64,000 nucleotides of DNA, taken from NCBI GenBank assembly GCA_027943335.1, contig BSBK01009272.1:250501-314500 (forward strand), read 5' to 3'. Each line of letters begins with the position of its first letter. The first letter of the stretch is position 1. This document shows positions 14,310-26,449 of the stretch, in pieces. Under the pieces are notes generated by a model. It had not been told where the DNA came from. It ran no database searches and saw only the letters and a program-made list of their open reading frames with translations. The DNA is from Chamaecyparis obtusa. Its lineage: Eukaryota; Streptophyta; Pinopsida; Cupressales; Cupressaceae. The translations under genes were made by a program, and so were the position numbers.

Positions 14310-14513
14310 CTAGACATTGTTCATTGACCAAGCAATCTGGTAGGGATTCAGATGTTTTCTTCTTTCTATCTTCAATTTATCAACCATTTCCTTTGAAACA
14401 TGGTTATCAATGCTACCACTATCAACAATGACATTGCATACTTTATCATTACACTTACACCTTGTGTGAAACAAATTCTTCCTTTTCTTAAGTTCCTTCT
14501 CATCATTTAGCAA
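14310..14513 (-). pseudogene. chromovirus aspartic protease fragment
   Basis: Contains NVIVDSGSIDNHVSKEMV: the DSG active-site loop of a retroviral-type aspartic protease that matures the polyprotein. It lies between the gag zinc knuckle and RT, as expected in gypsy elements. Flanking frames are interrupted. Confidence 0.8.
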
Positions 14514-14559
14514 GGCTCTTTTGGTGACGAGGACCTCTCCTCTTTCATCATCTTCAAAA

Positions 14560-15475
14560 TGTGATGACTTGACATCTTCACCTACATGTGCAACTCGTGT
14601 ATTTCCATTTGGTCTTCTATTTGTTCTCCCTTGATGTTGTGGACACTCATAATCTTTATGTCCTCTGCAATGGAAACATGTTCCATGAAAGCCTCTTCTT
14701 CCTTGTCCTTTCCCTCTTCCTCTTCCTCTTCCTCTTCCTCTTTGATCTTTGTTATTTTGTTCTCGAGGACGATAGAAATTAATTCCCCTTCAATTATAAC
14801 TACTACTAGAGTCACCATTATTCTTCTGATCTTCATTTAAGCCTCCATAAGATTGTGCACTAGGATTTCCACTATGACCTCTTCCACTTTGCTTGCTCTC
14901 AAACTTCTTATTCAGTTTTTCTTCTACCTTTAAAGAAAATCGATATGCATCTTCAATAGTTGACATTCTTACCATTATCAACTCTGCTTGTATAGTTGGC
15001 CTCAACCCATTTATGTACGGTAAACCTTCTCCTTGTTAGCTTCAGAATGACATGTTCATATAAGAACCCAGTAGAACTCTTCTGTATGCTCCTAGATAGA
15101 TTTTCCTGCTTGCTTTAACCCTTACATTTTCTTTAGCAAATCAAGCTCATAGTTAGCTGAAATGAACTATCTCTTCAATTTTTCCACCATTTGATTCCAC
15201 TTGGTTATCTTCTCCTTCCCTCTTTTATTTCTCTCTAGCTGAACCTCTTTCCACCAAATTTTCACATGACCTTTCAGCTTGGCCTTTGTAAATCTGACCC
15301 TCTTAGGGCCTTCTATTTCCTCAAACTCAAAGTATTCCTTCATATCATTAATCCAATCGATCAACTCTTCTGGATTAAGATTTCCAGGAAATATAGAGAC
15401 TTCAATCTTTGGTCTCTTTCCAATCTTGCAAATGGTCCTCAGAAACCTATCTTCATCAAGATCCCTAGCCATTTC
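14560..15475 (-). pseudogene. chromovirus gag with zinc knuckle
   Basis: The retrotransposon gag core is open at 15472-15167: PGNLNPEELIDWINDMKEYF, then KLKGHVKIWWKEV. The downstream capsid part is 15005-14790. A GRGRGRG basic tract and the zinc knuckle CFHCRGHKDYEC are at about 14695-14645. That knuckle has spacing CX2CX2HX4C, two residues shorter than the usual CX2CX4HX4C, so it may be deleted. Frameshifted and interrupted. Confidence 0.85.
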
Positions 15476-15741
15476 TTATTCTTCTTCAAACTGTCCTTCT
15501 TCTTCAGATTCATCCTGACTTGCATCTCTTGCCGTAATATCGGTTCCTCTACGCAACTCCTCTTGTAGTGCTTGCACTTGTCTCTAGAGGGATCTAAAAC
15601 CCTCTTCTGTCACACCCGCATCTCTTCCACTATGATTCCTTTGTGGATTTATTTTTTGTACTTGTCTCTTAAACCCACAACCACAGTCCTAGAGAAAATT
15701 GCCTCACATTCAGAACCTATCTACACACTCAAGAACTTCTT

Positions 15742-15750
15742 TGATACCAC
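15742..15750 (-). other. chromovirus primer-binding site
   Basis: TGATACCAC on the plus strand reads GTGGTATCA on the element strand, complementary to the 3' end of initiator tRNA-Met, directly next to the 5' LTR end (CATCA). Confidence 0.8.
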
Positions 15751-16242
15751 TGATGAAGGGTACTCCCCTTATTTAACCAAACACACACAACACAATAGTG
15801 AAATTAAAAGAAAATTACAAGAACAAATTAATGGAAAGAACAAAACCACTTGCTTTCTATTATCTTCATTGAAATGACATTACAATATTCAGAAAAATAA
15901 CACACTATAACCACTTGGTCATTTTCATTACAATAATCTTCAAGATATAGCCACCATCTACACTTCTAGAACTGAAACTTGAAATCCCCTTTAGCCCTAT
16001 TTAAGTAGCACAATTAGCTGCCTTAGAATATTCTAGAAATTGAAAATTTTTCATTTTGACACCCAACAGTTCAATTTCCATCCTTAAGTGATTTTTCTCT
16101 CTTCCTTTTGCATTGAAACTAGAGTCCTAATGGCCCAACTTTTGAAAACCATAACTTGTGAACCATTGAGTCGATTGGCTATTATAACCCCAATTTAGAA
16201 ATCCCATGAAGTACTCTACACTCTTATCTTACAAAGCGCCAA
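15751..16242 (-). repeat. chromovirus 5' LTR, truncated
   Basis: Aligns with the first about 490 bp of 9846-10675. Similarity stops near CCAATT at about 16242, where the TRIM-like element begins, so roughly 340 bp of U3 are missing. This points to a deletion or a later insertion/recombination at this junction. Confidence 0.85.
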
Positions 16243-16600
16243 TTGATCATTTGTTGTTGCACCAAAAGCTCAAACTGGAAATGCTCAATACAAATGCCAG
16301 ATTTAACCCGACCCACAAGAGGCAGTTAAGCCATCTCACAAATATCGAAGGAGGTGTTGACCACCAACTCAGCAATCTGCCCCTTAGCACCGACTGAGCC
16401 TTCAATGCCCATTGAAGGGAGACTCGAACCCATGACCCAAGGCTCTAATACCAATTGTTGGAATCATTTTTTCGTTGCACCAAAAGCTCAAACTATCAAT
16501 GCCCGATACAAATGTAAGATTTAACTCGATCCACAGGAGGTGGTTAAGCCATGTCATGAATCTCCAAGGAGGTGTTGATCACCAAGTCAATAGTTTGTTG
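16243..16600 (-). mobile_element. TRIM-like element with two about 130-bp direct repeats
   Basis: Two direct copies of about 130 bp sharing GTTGCACCAAAAGCTCAAAC and AGGAGGTGTTGA.CACCAA, at about 16252-16375 and 16458-16590. On the minus strand the upstream copy ends CCAACA and is followed by ATTGGTATTAGAGCC (16443-16457), a primer site for initiator tRNA-Met with one mismatch. The short interior ends in a purine run (GCTAAGGGGCAG) before the second copy. That is the layout of a terminal-repeat retrotransposon in miniature. The interior also has a polymerase III box-B-like GGGTTCGAGTCTC, so a SINE origin is the alternative. The outer limits are approximate. Confidence 0.6.
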
Positions 16601-16690
16601 GTTCTTTCCCTATGACAAAGATGTAGAATAAAGTAATGTATTGGGAGCTATCCCCTTTTGATAGCACTTATTTATAAAGAAAAAAATTGT
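16600..16690 (-). promoter_or_regulatory. TATA-box-bearing flank of the TRIM-like repeat
   Basis: On the minus strand a TATAAATAAG box (about 16665-16675) stands upstream of the TRIM 5' repeat, followed by GGGGATAGCTCCCAATAC. It may belong to a longer LTR, of which the TRIM-like repeat would be the end, or be unrelated. Confidence 0.3.
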
Positions 16691-16865
16691 TTACTAATAT
16701 TTTGGTCATACAACTATAAGACTAATATGAACTTTTGAGTGATCACATTAAAAAACTACATATGTAAGATCAAGAGTCATAATTTTGAAATCTATTTATT
16801 TAAAAATTACTTACATATTATAAGGCTAAGGGTTGCAACTTGGAAATTCATATTAGATATCTATT

Positions 16866-16935
16866 TCGAATTTGAACCCGAGTCTTCACAATGGAAATTC
16901 AATGCTTCAATCAATTAAGCTCAACTCTCTGGACA
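16866..16935 (-). other. tRNA-derived SINE head or tRNA relic
   Basis: The minus strand reads GAGTTGAGCTTAATTGATTG (box A-like) and 32 nt later GGGTTCAAATTCG (box B-like). This is the internal polymerase III promoter arrangement of a tRNA or tRNA-derived SINE. The acceptor stem does not pair well, so it is not a working tRNA gene. Confidence 0.45.
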
Positions 16936-18980
16936 TTTATATCATTTCAAAATACAAGTCTAGATTTGAAAAAGAGTGATACTCATCTTTTGGTAAGATC
17001 TTTTTTTCCTTTTGTAGAGGTTATAGCTAAATGCTATAATATTTTTAATATTATATAAAATGGATAATGGACTCTTTTATGAAAATCAAGTACATAGGTT
17101 AACTTTTCTCTATTTGCATGTTCAAACAAAGGTTTATAAAATATTAAGAAGTGCATTTAATATTATAATTCCAAAATTTGTTAGATATGTGGGCAACATT
17201 GGCATCATAGATTAAATTGTAGACCATTTAACAAATCATTGTCATAGTTGATTGTTTACATGGCAACAACTTGTGTCATCTTTTTTTAATATTCTGACAT
17301 CTTAAGAATAATAGGACTTAGTGTGTACTAGTTTCAAATATTTATGTTCTTTTTCTTTATGTTTTGAGTTTATTTTGTATAGAGTGTGTTAAGTGCAATA
17401 ATTAGTTTATAAGTGCTATATATATTTTAATCTTTGTTATTTTTTATCTCTAGATTCATTTATCATAATTTTTAACTAATTCTTGATTTCTAAACTCATT
17501 TATCATCTAGGATAGATTCTATATGTACAAGTTTGATGTAGCTCATTTTTGTTATACTCAATCTTAGTTTATAAAATTAAAAATTACATATTGTTGGCCA
17601 TTTCACTAATGGTTCTTAGTAGATTTAATGTATCATTATTAATTATTGCATTTGGTGGTTGTATCTAAGCATGTGCATTCACTCATTTGAAACTCATCAA
17701 AGGACTATTATTTTAGGGCTATGCCAAGATTTTTTGATAGAGTTTTTAGAAGATTAATAGCAACCTTTAAGAGCATTTCCAAAGCACATCATTTGACTTC
17801 TCCATTACATCTTGTAATGGATCTTTTGCAGAAGGTTGTAAAATCACTCTAACTATGGATTTGATCAAAGAGAAATTGACCATCACAATTCAATAGATTC
17901 CCAAAGTTGACCCTAAGATTTATAGTGTTTGTGCACATCGGGACATTCAAATTCAAGGAAAATTAATTCTAATAAGCCACATCAACTTTTATGTTTAGAT
18001 TTATATGCATGAAAATTGGTCGTTAGTTGCGTTGGTGATCCAAACCAAAAACAATTATTGTGCAAAATTTGGTGATCCAAACCAAAAATAATTATTGTGC
18101 AAAATTAAAGGACTTTGTAAGTGCCAATCCTAACCTTTTGAAATATAGATGAATCTTTTGTTTGATATATATCACTACATTTGAACATTATATTTTATGC
18201 TAGACATTATATTTAATTTATTCTAATTCCACATTTAATTTTTGTAACGTTAATTATTAGTCCCATTTTAAAATCCTAGTGTTTTCATTATTATTTAACT
18301 ATTTGTGCTAAGTACATTGTAGTGAGAAGAACGTTTCTTTATTATAACAATAGTCGGATTATGTTATATGTTACGTTAGGTGGTCATTAATTAAGAAAGC
18401 ATAATATTTAGGTGTATTGTTTTATGGTCCATGGTGTCCTTGTGATTGAACCCATGACTTGACCACAACTTACCTTAGGCTTATGTGTATGCCAAGTTGG
18501 AGCATGTACTAGGTGTGTTGGGATGGTACTAGCCCTTGGAGATAAAAGCAACTACCCTGAAAGCACTCCCATTAATTAAGTCTGAGAAATTAGAATTTAC
18601 CTCATGAGCTATATGAGGAGAATCCAAAGCTCTTAACCAATTATTATATCCATGGAGGCTATTTGGGTGTATTTTAGTAGTAGGTGAAATATGCTTGAAT
18701 CACATTAAAAAATTCCCTTTTTGTGGACTCTCATCGGTGTTGAAATTTCCCTTTCTGTGCATGCTAGTGTAGAGATAATGAGAGAATTCATAAAGAATGA
18801 AGCATATTTTGTAGAGATGGGTCTGATTGTAATGTTTTGAAGATTTTAGTTGAGCCTTTTTGTGCTTCATCAATGGATTATGACTACTTGGCATTACCTT
18901 TTGGATGACAATGTCTAGATCTACCCTTGTGCATTGGGGATTTAGTAGTGGTGTTTGACAATGCTTGGGATACAAGCATA
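16936..18980. other. non-coding AT-rich stretch
   Basis: No gene recognised. It contains one short tandem repeat (18032-18105). Confidence 0.5.
18032..18105. repeat. two-copy tandem repeat, 37-bp period
   Basis: TTGGTGATCCAAACCAAAAA with the following AATTATTGTGCAAAATT occurs twice with one base change. Confidence 0.85.
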
Positions 18981-19850
18981 ATTTTATGTGATTACCAATG
19001 GAGTTATGAGAAGAATTTGTTGATTCTTAGATGCTAGTATTCAACTTTCAACTCTATTATGGAATCTTTTATTTCCCCAATATATGTAAGACTCTTGAAG
19101 CTTTCACTACAATTTTGGTTTGATTCTTTCTTTGATGCCTGCAACAATTTGTTTGAGAATTTTTTAGGGATGGATGAGATTTCTTTGAATTACATGCATA
19201 CCACCTATGCCCGAATCTTGGTTTAGCAAAAATGGATGAGATTTCTTTGAATTACATGCATACCACCTATGCCCGAATCTTGGTTTAGCAAAAACTTATT
19301 TGATTCTTGGAGAGGGGAGTTGAATTTAGATGTTGGATTATGAGGGTTTACCCTTTCAATGCATAGATGTTTCAGAATTGGTCATATTGTTATTTAATCC
19401 TCAAAATGTAAATTTGACAGTTAGGCTACATGCTAGAGGGAAGTGTCTCCCCACCACTATTTAGTGGAAAAGGAAGTCTTGGGCGAGGAAAAAAACTCTC
19501 ACTTCTATCTCAAAGGATTCCATGGGGTTTGATAGTAGCAAGGATTTACCAAGCCTAATATAGAACAAATCGTTGAACACAAAGGGGACTTCTCTTCTGG
19601 GAAAGGACAATGATAATATTGGCATGGCTCAATCTCCAATTGAGAAGTTGAGTCACAAATAGATAGCTTTTTTGTTGTGTACCTTGGGGGTAGGGATTTG
19701 TCTAATGAGATGAAGTGTGTAGGGCTCAAAGGAAAGTTGGGCAGTGGTGCAAAGAAAAAGGAAGAAAAGTGAAGTCATGTTTAATATGCATCTTTATTTC
19801 CACTCTAAAGGTGTGGAAAATTCTTAGTTTTGTTGGTTGTTTTGGTGGTT
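18980..19850 (+). pseudogene. LINE ORF1 (DUF4283-like) remnant
   Basis: A degenerate plus-strand frame resembles the plant L1 ORF1/DUF4283 family: YEKNLLILR, then PIYVRLLKLSLQFWFDSFF, FENFLGMDEISLNYMH, TYARILV, and later DYEGLPFQCIDVSELVI where the family has a zinc-knuckle region (the cysteines are lost). Several stops. A 62-bp tandem duplication (19170-19293) sits inside it. The protein would bind LINE RNA. This copy is dead, and no RT domain follows. Confidence 0.65.
19170..19293. repeat. exact 62-bp tandem duplication
   Basis: ATGGATGAGATTTCTTTGAA through GAATCTTGGTTTAGCAAAA is repeated at 19170 and 19232 with no visible difference, inside the LINE ORF1 remnant. The duplication is recent relative to the decay of that remnant. 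Confidence 0.95.
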
Positions 19851-20035
19851 CATACCTTGTTAATGGGTGTTTGTGAGGATGAGGTCCCTCAATTGTGATC
19901 TTACCAAGTGTGGGATAGACTAAATTTCTAGAATCTTTTAATTCATGGGTGTGGCCCCAAGGATTCATATTTAATGAAAAAAATTTCTCCAAAAATCTCA
20001 CTCAACCTTATCTCTTAAAAAAGATTAAATGAGGG

Positions 20036-20840
20036 TACTTTTGACCTACAAAGTTTGTAAGCTTATTGTGAGGGTAGTTCAAACATTTCATAGTTATGGG
20101 ACTGGGTGCATTTTATGACCTCTGGGATTTTAGAAACCAACTCTTCATAAATTGGGGGGTGGGGGAGGGGGTGTGAAAGAGGAAAGGAAAACATACTATG
20201 CTAAGGTGATGCACCAATATAAAGATCTTTTATAACACTTTAAAATTTGCTTGCTTAATTAAGCACACTTTTTGTATGATATCTACCTAACAAGAGATAA
20301 ATGATCCCATGACATGATTGTGTTCTTCATAGATGGAATCATAAACAAAAGATCTTGAATAACTGAGAGAGAAGTAAATAGATTCATTTCATTGTAAAAA
20401 AATATTTATATTGAATACTACATAATAGAAGAAACTGCATTGTAGAGCCTAGCATGCATAGTTTGATGCACTTATTTCTATTAAGAATGAAGTATCTCAC
20501 ATAGGTTGTTAAGTCATGTTATTGCTCCTAATTGTTATAAAAATAACCTTGCATGTAGTGTTGTAATTATAGTTCTCTTTTTAAGAGGATAGTCTTAGTT
20601 GCAAAAGCTTGAGTGCTTTTAGAGATCACACTTTTTGGAACCTCCTGAATAGGGGAAGAGAACCCTATTAAATACACTTTGCAACCTTGAAGAAATAGGA
20701 ATCTTCCTGATCAAAATAATTCATCTAGCCTCTCCATCTCTGGAAGTGAAATGATGGTTGTTGTCAAACATGGCATGGCAGTTTGTTACACTTATTACTT
20801 GATCACCACATGCCTTGTATGCTACTTGCAACAACATCAT
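20036..20840. repeat. dispersed 0.8-kb repeat, copy 1
   Basis: Collinear with 53045-53845 over its whole length: shared blocks include TAACAAGAGAT, TTGCATGTAGTGTTGT, AATAGGGGAAGA and GTCAAACATGGCAT. Non-coding, no LTR or TIR signature seen. Divergence is visible throughout, so it is an old repeat family. A G-rich run (GGGGGGTGGGGGAGGGGG) at about 20154-20172 is expanded in this copy only. Confidence 0.85.
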
Positions 20841-23184
20841 TATGAAAGATCGGGTCTAAACATGAGCATAAATTAATTTTGATTAGGAGGAGAAGAGAGA
20901 TATGTGGTGCATAATGAATGATCCAACTATGGAGGGGTACCTAAAACCTTGAATACACAGGGTGCACCTGACAAAAAGCTACAACAAGACTCAAACAAAG
21001 GAAGAAGGGAGTGCTAGCACACCATCAAGAAAATCCACACATGTCAAACCAGTGTAAGGAGAAAAAATAAAAAAAGGACAAAAATCCAAGAAAGTGCTAA
21101 GGAGACACATGGTAATGTGAAAAGCTTCCCTGAGAAGGATAGAAGTAGGACCTACAACAATGTTTGATGGTTGCAGAAACTACCACATATTAGTACGAAA
21201 CACCGCAATGGGAGAACCTCCTCCAAGCTATAGGGGAGAAGCACCATCATGACATGTGGTAACCATGGCTCACACACTCCTCAAGTGAAGGAAGATGCAC
21301 GTAAAATAAAAGGAACACTAAAGAGTGGATGCAACATAGAGAGTTTAAGACTTGAAAGAAGTGGTTAAATGTAACATCACCGTAGCTACAATAGATAACA
21401 TTTATAGCTAGCGACTCAAAGTGGACCTCCACCTACGAAGGGAGAACCCAAAACTCTAGTTTTGAAAACAAGTGACATTTTCCAATAAAAGTAGGTGAAG
21501 ACATCAAACTGCATCATATCCTTAGGGACTACAACAAGACAACTAAATGGAAAACTCCTATCACCTACAAAATAAAAAAGAAATGAATTACTAAGGTTTT
21601 TGTATAAAAAGGAAGGTTCTATGAATTGCCCGCCCTACTCTACATTAAACAAGCATTAGTCCAAATAGAGTATTGAAACCCAACAATTTGAAAAAGGACT
21701 AAAAAAAACTAAGATAGATTCTCAATAGCTACATGCAAGGGAAGACTTTGGGAAAATGAAACATGGGAAGTAAGACAACATAAAGGAGCTTAGATATATA
21801 GAGAATGTGGTCATGGACAAAGTGAGAGGTAGGAGCTTAAATGTTATTAGCAAAAAGAGAAGAAAATTAATGCTTGGATTCCAACTTGGAATATGGGGTA
21901 GATAACCTTGAAAAGCACGAGGAGAATTTGCATTAACTCTAAAAGCTCTCAGAGAAGGGAATTCACAAAATAGTTACCAAGACAGGCTTTTCTTTGCTAA
22001 GATTTCTACACTCAATATCTTGTCACTCTCCCTCAAGTAAAGTTTCCCCTATCATGTGTGTAGTGCGATTCATTATTTACCTTTTTCAAAGAGAACCTAA
22101 TAGGGATTGCACTTGCAATAAGGCTACATACTAGGTTCATCCTCTAGAGTCAACCAAGATAAATCCTTGTTGCTAATCAAGCATCCATAGCCTCGATGAG
22201 GTTATCACTTTGGTTTTTGTTAGGCATTTCTCTACTACAAACTAGGTGCCCATAGCCTCAGTAGAGTTAATCACACTATCCATATTTAGATAGAAAGTTC
22301 TCAAAAGGCTTAAAGTGCTTTTTTTTTGTATTTTGTATCTGACAAACAAAGAAGTCCCATAAGGAGGCTTAGAAACTAAAGTGGTAGAAAAGGAAACCTT
22401 TATACTTTTCACCATATTGTGAACTCAAGACACTCAAGTAGACTCCTTCCTACATAGGCATTAGAAACATAATAACTAACAATCACACCTTGGTGTGCAA
22501 TGGGTACGTCAAAGATATTTGGAAGGTCTAAATTAGGAAAAATGGCCTCTTTGTATACAATTGTGTAGTTAATGAGATCAATTGGTATAATATTTAGCAA
22601 ATAATGTTTGTGTGCAAAAAGTGTCTCAATTGAAAAATCACAGCTACAAATTAATTATGCATTCACTTATAGAAATTCAAGCGCGACTAAAAAGAAATCT
22701 CTAAATCTTTCAATGTTGGTAGAGTATTTATAATTTTCTTTTCAAAGATATGTCAAGGTCATGGTATGCATATATTATCATTATGTGGACCTAAGTCTAA
22801 TTTTAGTGTTTGAAATTAGCTCTTCATTATTTCATACATATACAAGTACATCTAATGTACCTTCTTCATCATCCCACACATCATAGAAATGTTGGTGGAA
22901 AAGAGAAAGCATAGAAAAGCCTACCACTTGAAACCTACTAACAATGGAGGTTCCAAACTTTGCCACAAGGTTTTTGTATTGATGAAATTTAAAGTTCTCC
23001 ATCTACATGGATTTCAAGAATGATATGGTATATCATAATTTGTATCTATCTTTGTAACCATTTTATTGCACTTGTGAGTGACATGTAACTCAATGTGATG
23101 ACCTTTAGAACTTTGTCCCTTGTTTGTGTGTTTGTGTGAGAGAGATAGAGAGACCTACATATGTATGTATGATTTTTTGTTCAA

Positions 23185-23187
<3 letters not shown>
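20841..23187. other. no gene recognised
   Basis: Scattered short open frames without recognisable domains. Two related words with CCATAGCCTC occur at about 22188 and 22249. Confidence 0.5.
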
Positions 23188-23270
<83 letters not shown>

Positions 23271-23294
23271 TTCTCTCTCTTTGTGTGTGTGTGT
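23188..23294. repeat. (TA)n microsatellite with TCTC/TG tail
   Basis: About 80 bp of uninterrupted TA dinucleotides (23188-23268), then a short CTCTCT and GTGTGT tract. Open frames reported across it on both strands are artefacts of the repeat. Confidence 0.98.
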
Positions 23295-24754
23295 AACATA
23301 CTACTTCTAGTCAATCCTTATTGGGTCCATCCTTAGTTCTATTAGAGGAATAAATGATATCTATTCCTTTCACTAGTAAAATGTGGGTGAGCCAGTATCT
23401 CTATTAGCATTACATCTCTATCAACCATTCTTACATTCCCCTATTGTTTCCTCCATTGGTTTGTTCTTTAGTTTCCCAGTCCAATATTCCCATTACCAAC
23501 CTAACTCACTGCTATAGTAGCTTGCATTAATTGGTCGGTTTACTTTGTTATTAGTTCCATTAGATGACACCCGCCAATACTACGCCTAACTATTTATAAT
23601 AGGTAAGATTTTACAAATTTTACTTATTTCCACCATATCTTTGAATAAGATTTTGAGGTTATCACCTATCCAGAAAAAAAAGTGGTGCAAATTTTCATTC
23701 TCATGAAGAGTAGATTTGTTCCACAGAGTTGGGAGTGCATCTACATCATCTCATACATTTTTTTATAATAAATTAACTCCACTTGGCAATTCTCTTTCTT
23801 AGGCGCTTTCAAAGCATTTTAAGGGATTTTATACTTATGTTTTATTTTCCAACACACTTATGTCATTGTCAATGCTAGATGTAGATTAACATGTTGAGCA
23901 CTAAGTAGTGATATAGAAGAGAAGCTTAAACAAACCGTTTATAAATTGAATTTGCCCAAAAGAACGTATTCCAAGAGAAAACTTGTTTTCATGTTCAAGC
24001 TTTCTTCAACCCTTTTGCTGATATTTGTTTTGATTACGTAAAAAAAGACTTTGAAAGGACCTGAAACCTTGTACAATAGCATGAAAAGATATAGAAATAA
24101 AAGATCAAAACAACTGTGGTGCCCTACCAAACAGAACAAAGGAACAAACCAGAGTTCCTACCAAATGGACAAAAAGCCCAAACCAAATACTATAAAGGGC
24201 AATCAAGATTTGCAATTTAGCCCATTCTTATTTGAACGTAAGTTGATATCAAAAGAGGGAGTGGATGATTTATATTTATTTCCCTTCACAGTAGTCCATC
24301 CATCCTCCATCTTACCAATAGCCTTTCATACTCAAGAATAGGTGGAAAAGCCCACAAAAGGGCAAGTAACATTAGAAACCCCATAAGGGGTAGGAATAGC
24401 ACCCTGACCATTCCCCTGAACCCTCATTGGAGAAACATGGGACAAAGAACACGCTGCATCAATAGTAGCAGAATCAGAGACAACACCCCGAACACTCGTG
24501 CCAGAGACAACATCCTGGCTAGTAGCACTAGAAGACAACAAAAAACTAGCAACAACAATCTGGATAGGGACAACAACAGCGTGATCCAAGGCCAAATAAG
24601 AAGCAGTGACAACATCAGCAGAGACATCCGGGACTTCCACAAAAGCATCATCCAAATCATTATCAAAAGGAGAAGAGACAACATCCAAACCCCCAATAGG
24701 GGCTTTACAGACCATATAATGATGGGCAGCAACCCCCGACCACCAAGTAGGTTT
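23295..24754. other. no gene recognised
   Basis: Includes a 24332-24715 minus-strand frame of low complexity (V/D/A/S-rich) with no domain; its antisense frames are equally open, so it is not supported as a gene. Confidence 0.45.
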
Positions 24755-25619
24755 ATATTTGTTTCGATGTTAGGTTTATCCAGATTAATTATTGAGGAAG
24801 GCTAATACAATACAATAAAAAAATAATTCTTTTAGAGGTATGAAAGGTTAGGAAATCACAATAAATGGGCAAGACCTAAATGTAAAGAAGAGAACACTAT
24901 TAATTTTTTTTAAAGAAAAATTATACTACTTTTTTTGTTGTCTAAACACTAATGAAATTTTATCAACATGAATACCTTTATTTCACAAATCTATGACATT
25001 TACAGTCAATAAGAGAGACAATGTTGAGAGTGACAATACAATGTATGAGGGTTGTATTCCATCTTCTTATAGACTGCAAGAGAAAGTGATAGAATTCAGA
25101 ATTGGTATTGAGCATTACAATTTTTAATTTTGAAACAAGGAGGCATATATAATGATGCACATAAGCATTCTAAGTGAATTGAGGCTTTGCTGATATTTGT
25201 TTCGATGTTAGGTTTATCTAGATTAATTAGTGAGGAAGGCTAATACAATGCAATAAAAAAATAATTCTTTTAGAGGTATGAAAGGTTAGGAAATCACAAT
25301 AAATGGGCAAGACCTAAATGTAAAGAAGAGAACACTATTAATTTTTTTTAAAGAAAAATTATACTATTTTTTTTGTTGTCTAAACACTAATGAAATTTTA
25401 TCAACATGAATGCCTTTGTTTCACAAATCTATAACATTTACAGTCAATAAGAGAGACGATGTTGAGAGTGACAATACAATGTATGAGGGTTGTATTCCAT
25501 CTTCTTATAGACTACAAGAGAAAGTGATAGAATTTAGAATTGGTATTGAGCATTACAATTTTTAATTTTGAAACAAGGAGGCATATATAATGATGCACAT
25601 AAGCATTCTAAGTGAATTG
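24755..25619. repeat. 427-bp direct duplication, two copies
   Basis: Copies 24755-25181 and 25193-25619 differ at only a few bases and are separated by 11 bp (AGGCTTTGCTG). They start ATATTTGTTTCGATGTTAGG and end CATTCTAAGTGAATTG. They have no TG...CA ends and no primer site, so this is more likely a tandem duplication than an LTR pair. A related word TTTGCTGATATTTGTTT occurs at about 24015. Confidence 0.93.
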
Positions 25620-26350
25620 GTGATCAACATAAGTACAAAATATAGTCCATTTTTTTGTTTTAAAATTTTTCATCTAGCTTGCAACTGCTCCATAACCATG
25701 TATGAATGTTTGGAGTTTTGGAGCATAGTGTAAACATCCACCAACTCATATATAGATTCTCTTCTGGATAATCCTATTGTTAACCTATTTTCCAATTTCA
25801 AAACCAATTACTATTTTTGGTTATACTCTATATGATGTCAACACTACCATTATAGAACTTGTAGGCATACCCTAGTGGATGCTATTGTTACCCTTGATGT
25901 CCACATAGTGGATGTGGAAATATTGACAAGGCACTTTAATGATTTTCACAAAGATGACATCCCATGGAATACAATGATTATAGACTTTGTTGAAGCAAAT
26001 AGAATTGGCAACGATGAAGCCAAATCCAACATCCTCTACTAATACCCTTACAACCCATAAAAAATGTGAGCTTTGAAATAGATTATGGACATCCACTAGA
26101 GCAAAAAGAAAAAAGAATTTATGTTAGAAGTTATATTTATAATGCACTGGCACGTGGACTTCTTAAAAAAATACATCGTAAGATGTCCTCATATTGAATA
26201 AAATATAAGTGATGCACAAAATATATTGAGAGGGAGGGGGAGAGAGAGAGATATAGAAAGATATAGAGAGATATAATTAAGTTATAATAAAGAAATATAA
26301 AGATTGTGAGATAGAGGTAGAGAAAGATATGAATTATAGAAAGAGAAAGA

Positions 26351-26352
<2 letters not shown>
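25620..26352. other. no gene recognised
   Basis: Ends in a purine-rich AGAGATATAG tract leading into the microsatellite. Confidence 0.45.

Positions 26353-26444
<92 letters not shown>
26353..26444. repeat. (AT)n(AG)n compound microsatellite
   Basis: About 46 bp of AT followed without interruption by about 45 bp of AG. Same composition and order as the tract at 34690-34880. Confidence 0.98.

Positions 26445-26449
<5 letters not shown>

Larger units (their letters stand above)
9846..16242 (-). mobile_element. Ty3/gypsy chromovirus, degenerate
   Basis: Complete in outline and read on the minus strand: 5' LTR (15751-16242, truncated), PBS, gag with zinc knuckle, protease, RT, RNase H, integrase, chromodomain and 3' LTR (9846-10675). 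The integrase-chromodomain order identifies a chromovirus. The chromodomain sequence looks most like the Reina-type group, but that assignment is by memory. The LTRs differ at roughly one base in ten by eye, so the insertion is old. All coding parts have stops and frameshifts. A foreign-looking segment of about 500 bp (12055-12560) separates RNase H from integrase. Confidence 0.93.

Noticed and set aside
14582..14840. Two opposite 84-codon frames
   Set aside because: Both are shadows of the GRGRG/zinc-knuckle part of the chromovirus gag; the knuckle is in another minus frame.
23105..23336. Open frames across the (TA)n tract
   Set aside because: Microsatellite artefact.
24332..24805. Three overlapping frames of 100-127 codons
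   Set aside because: Low-complexity, mutually antisense, no domain or start context; at most a degraded transposon piece.
24755..25619. Direct repeats considered as LTRs of a small element
   Set aside because: No TG...CA ends, primer site or purine tract, and only 11 bp between copies.
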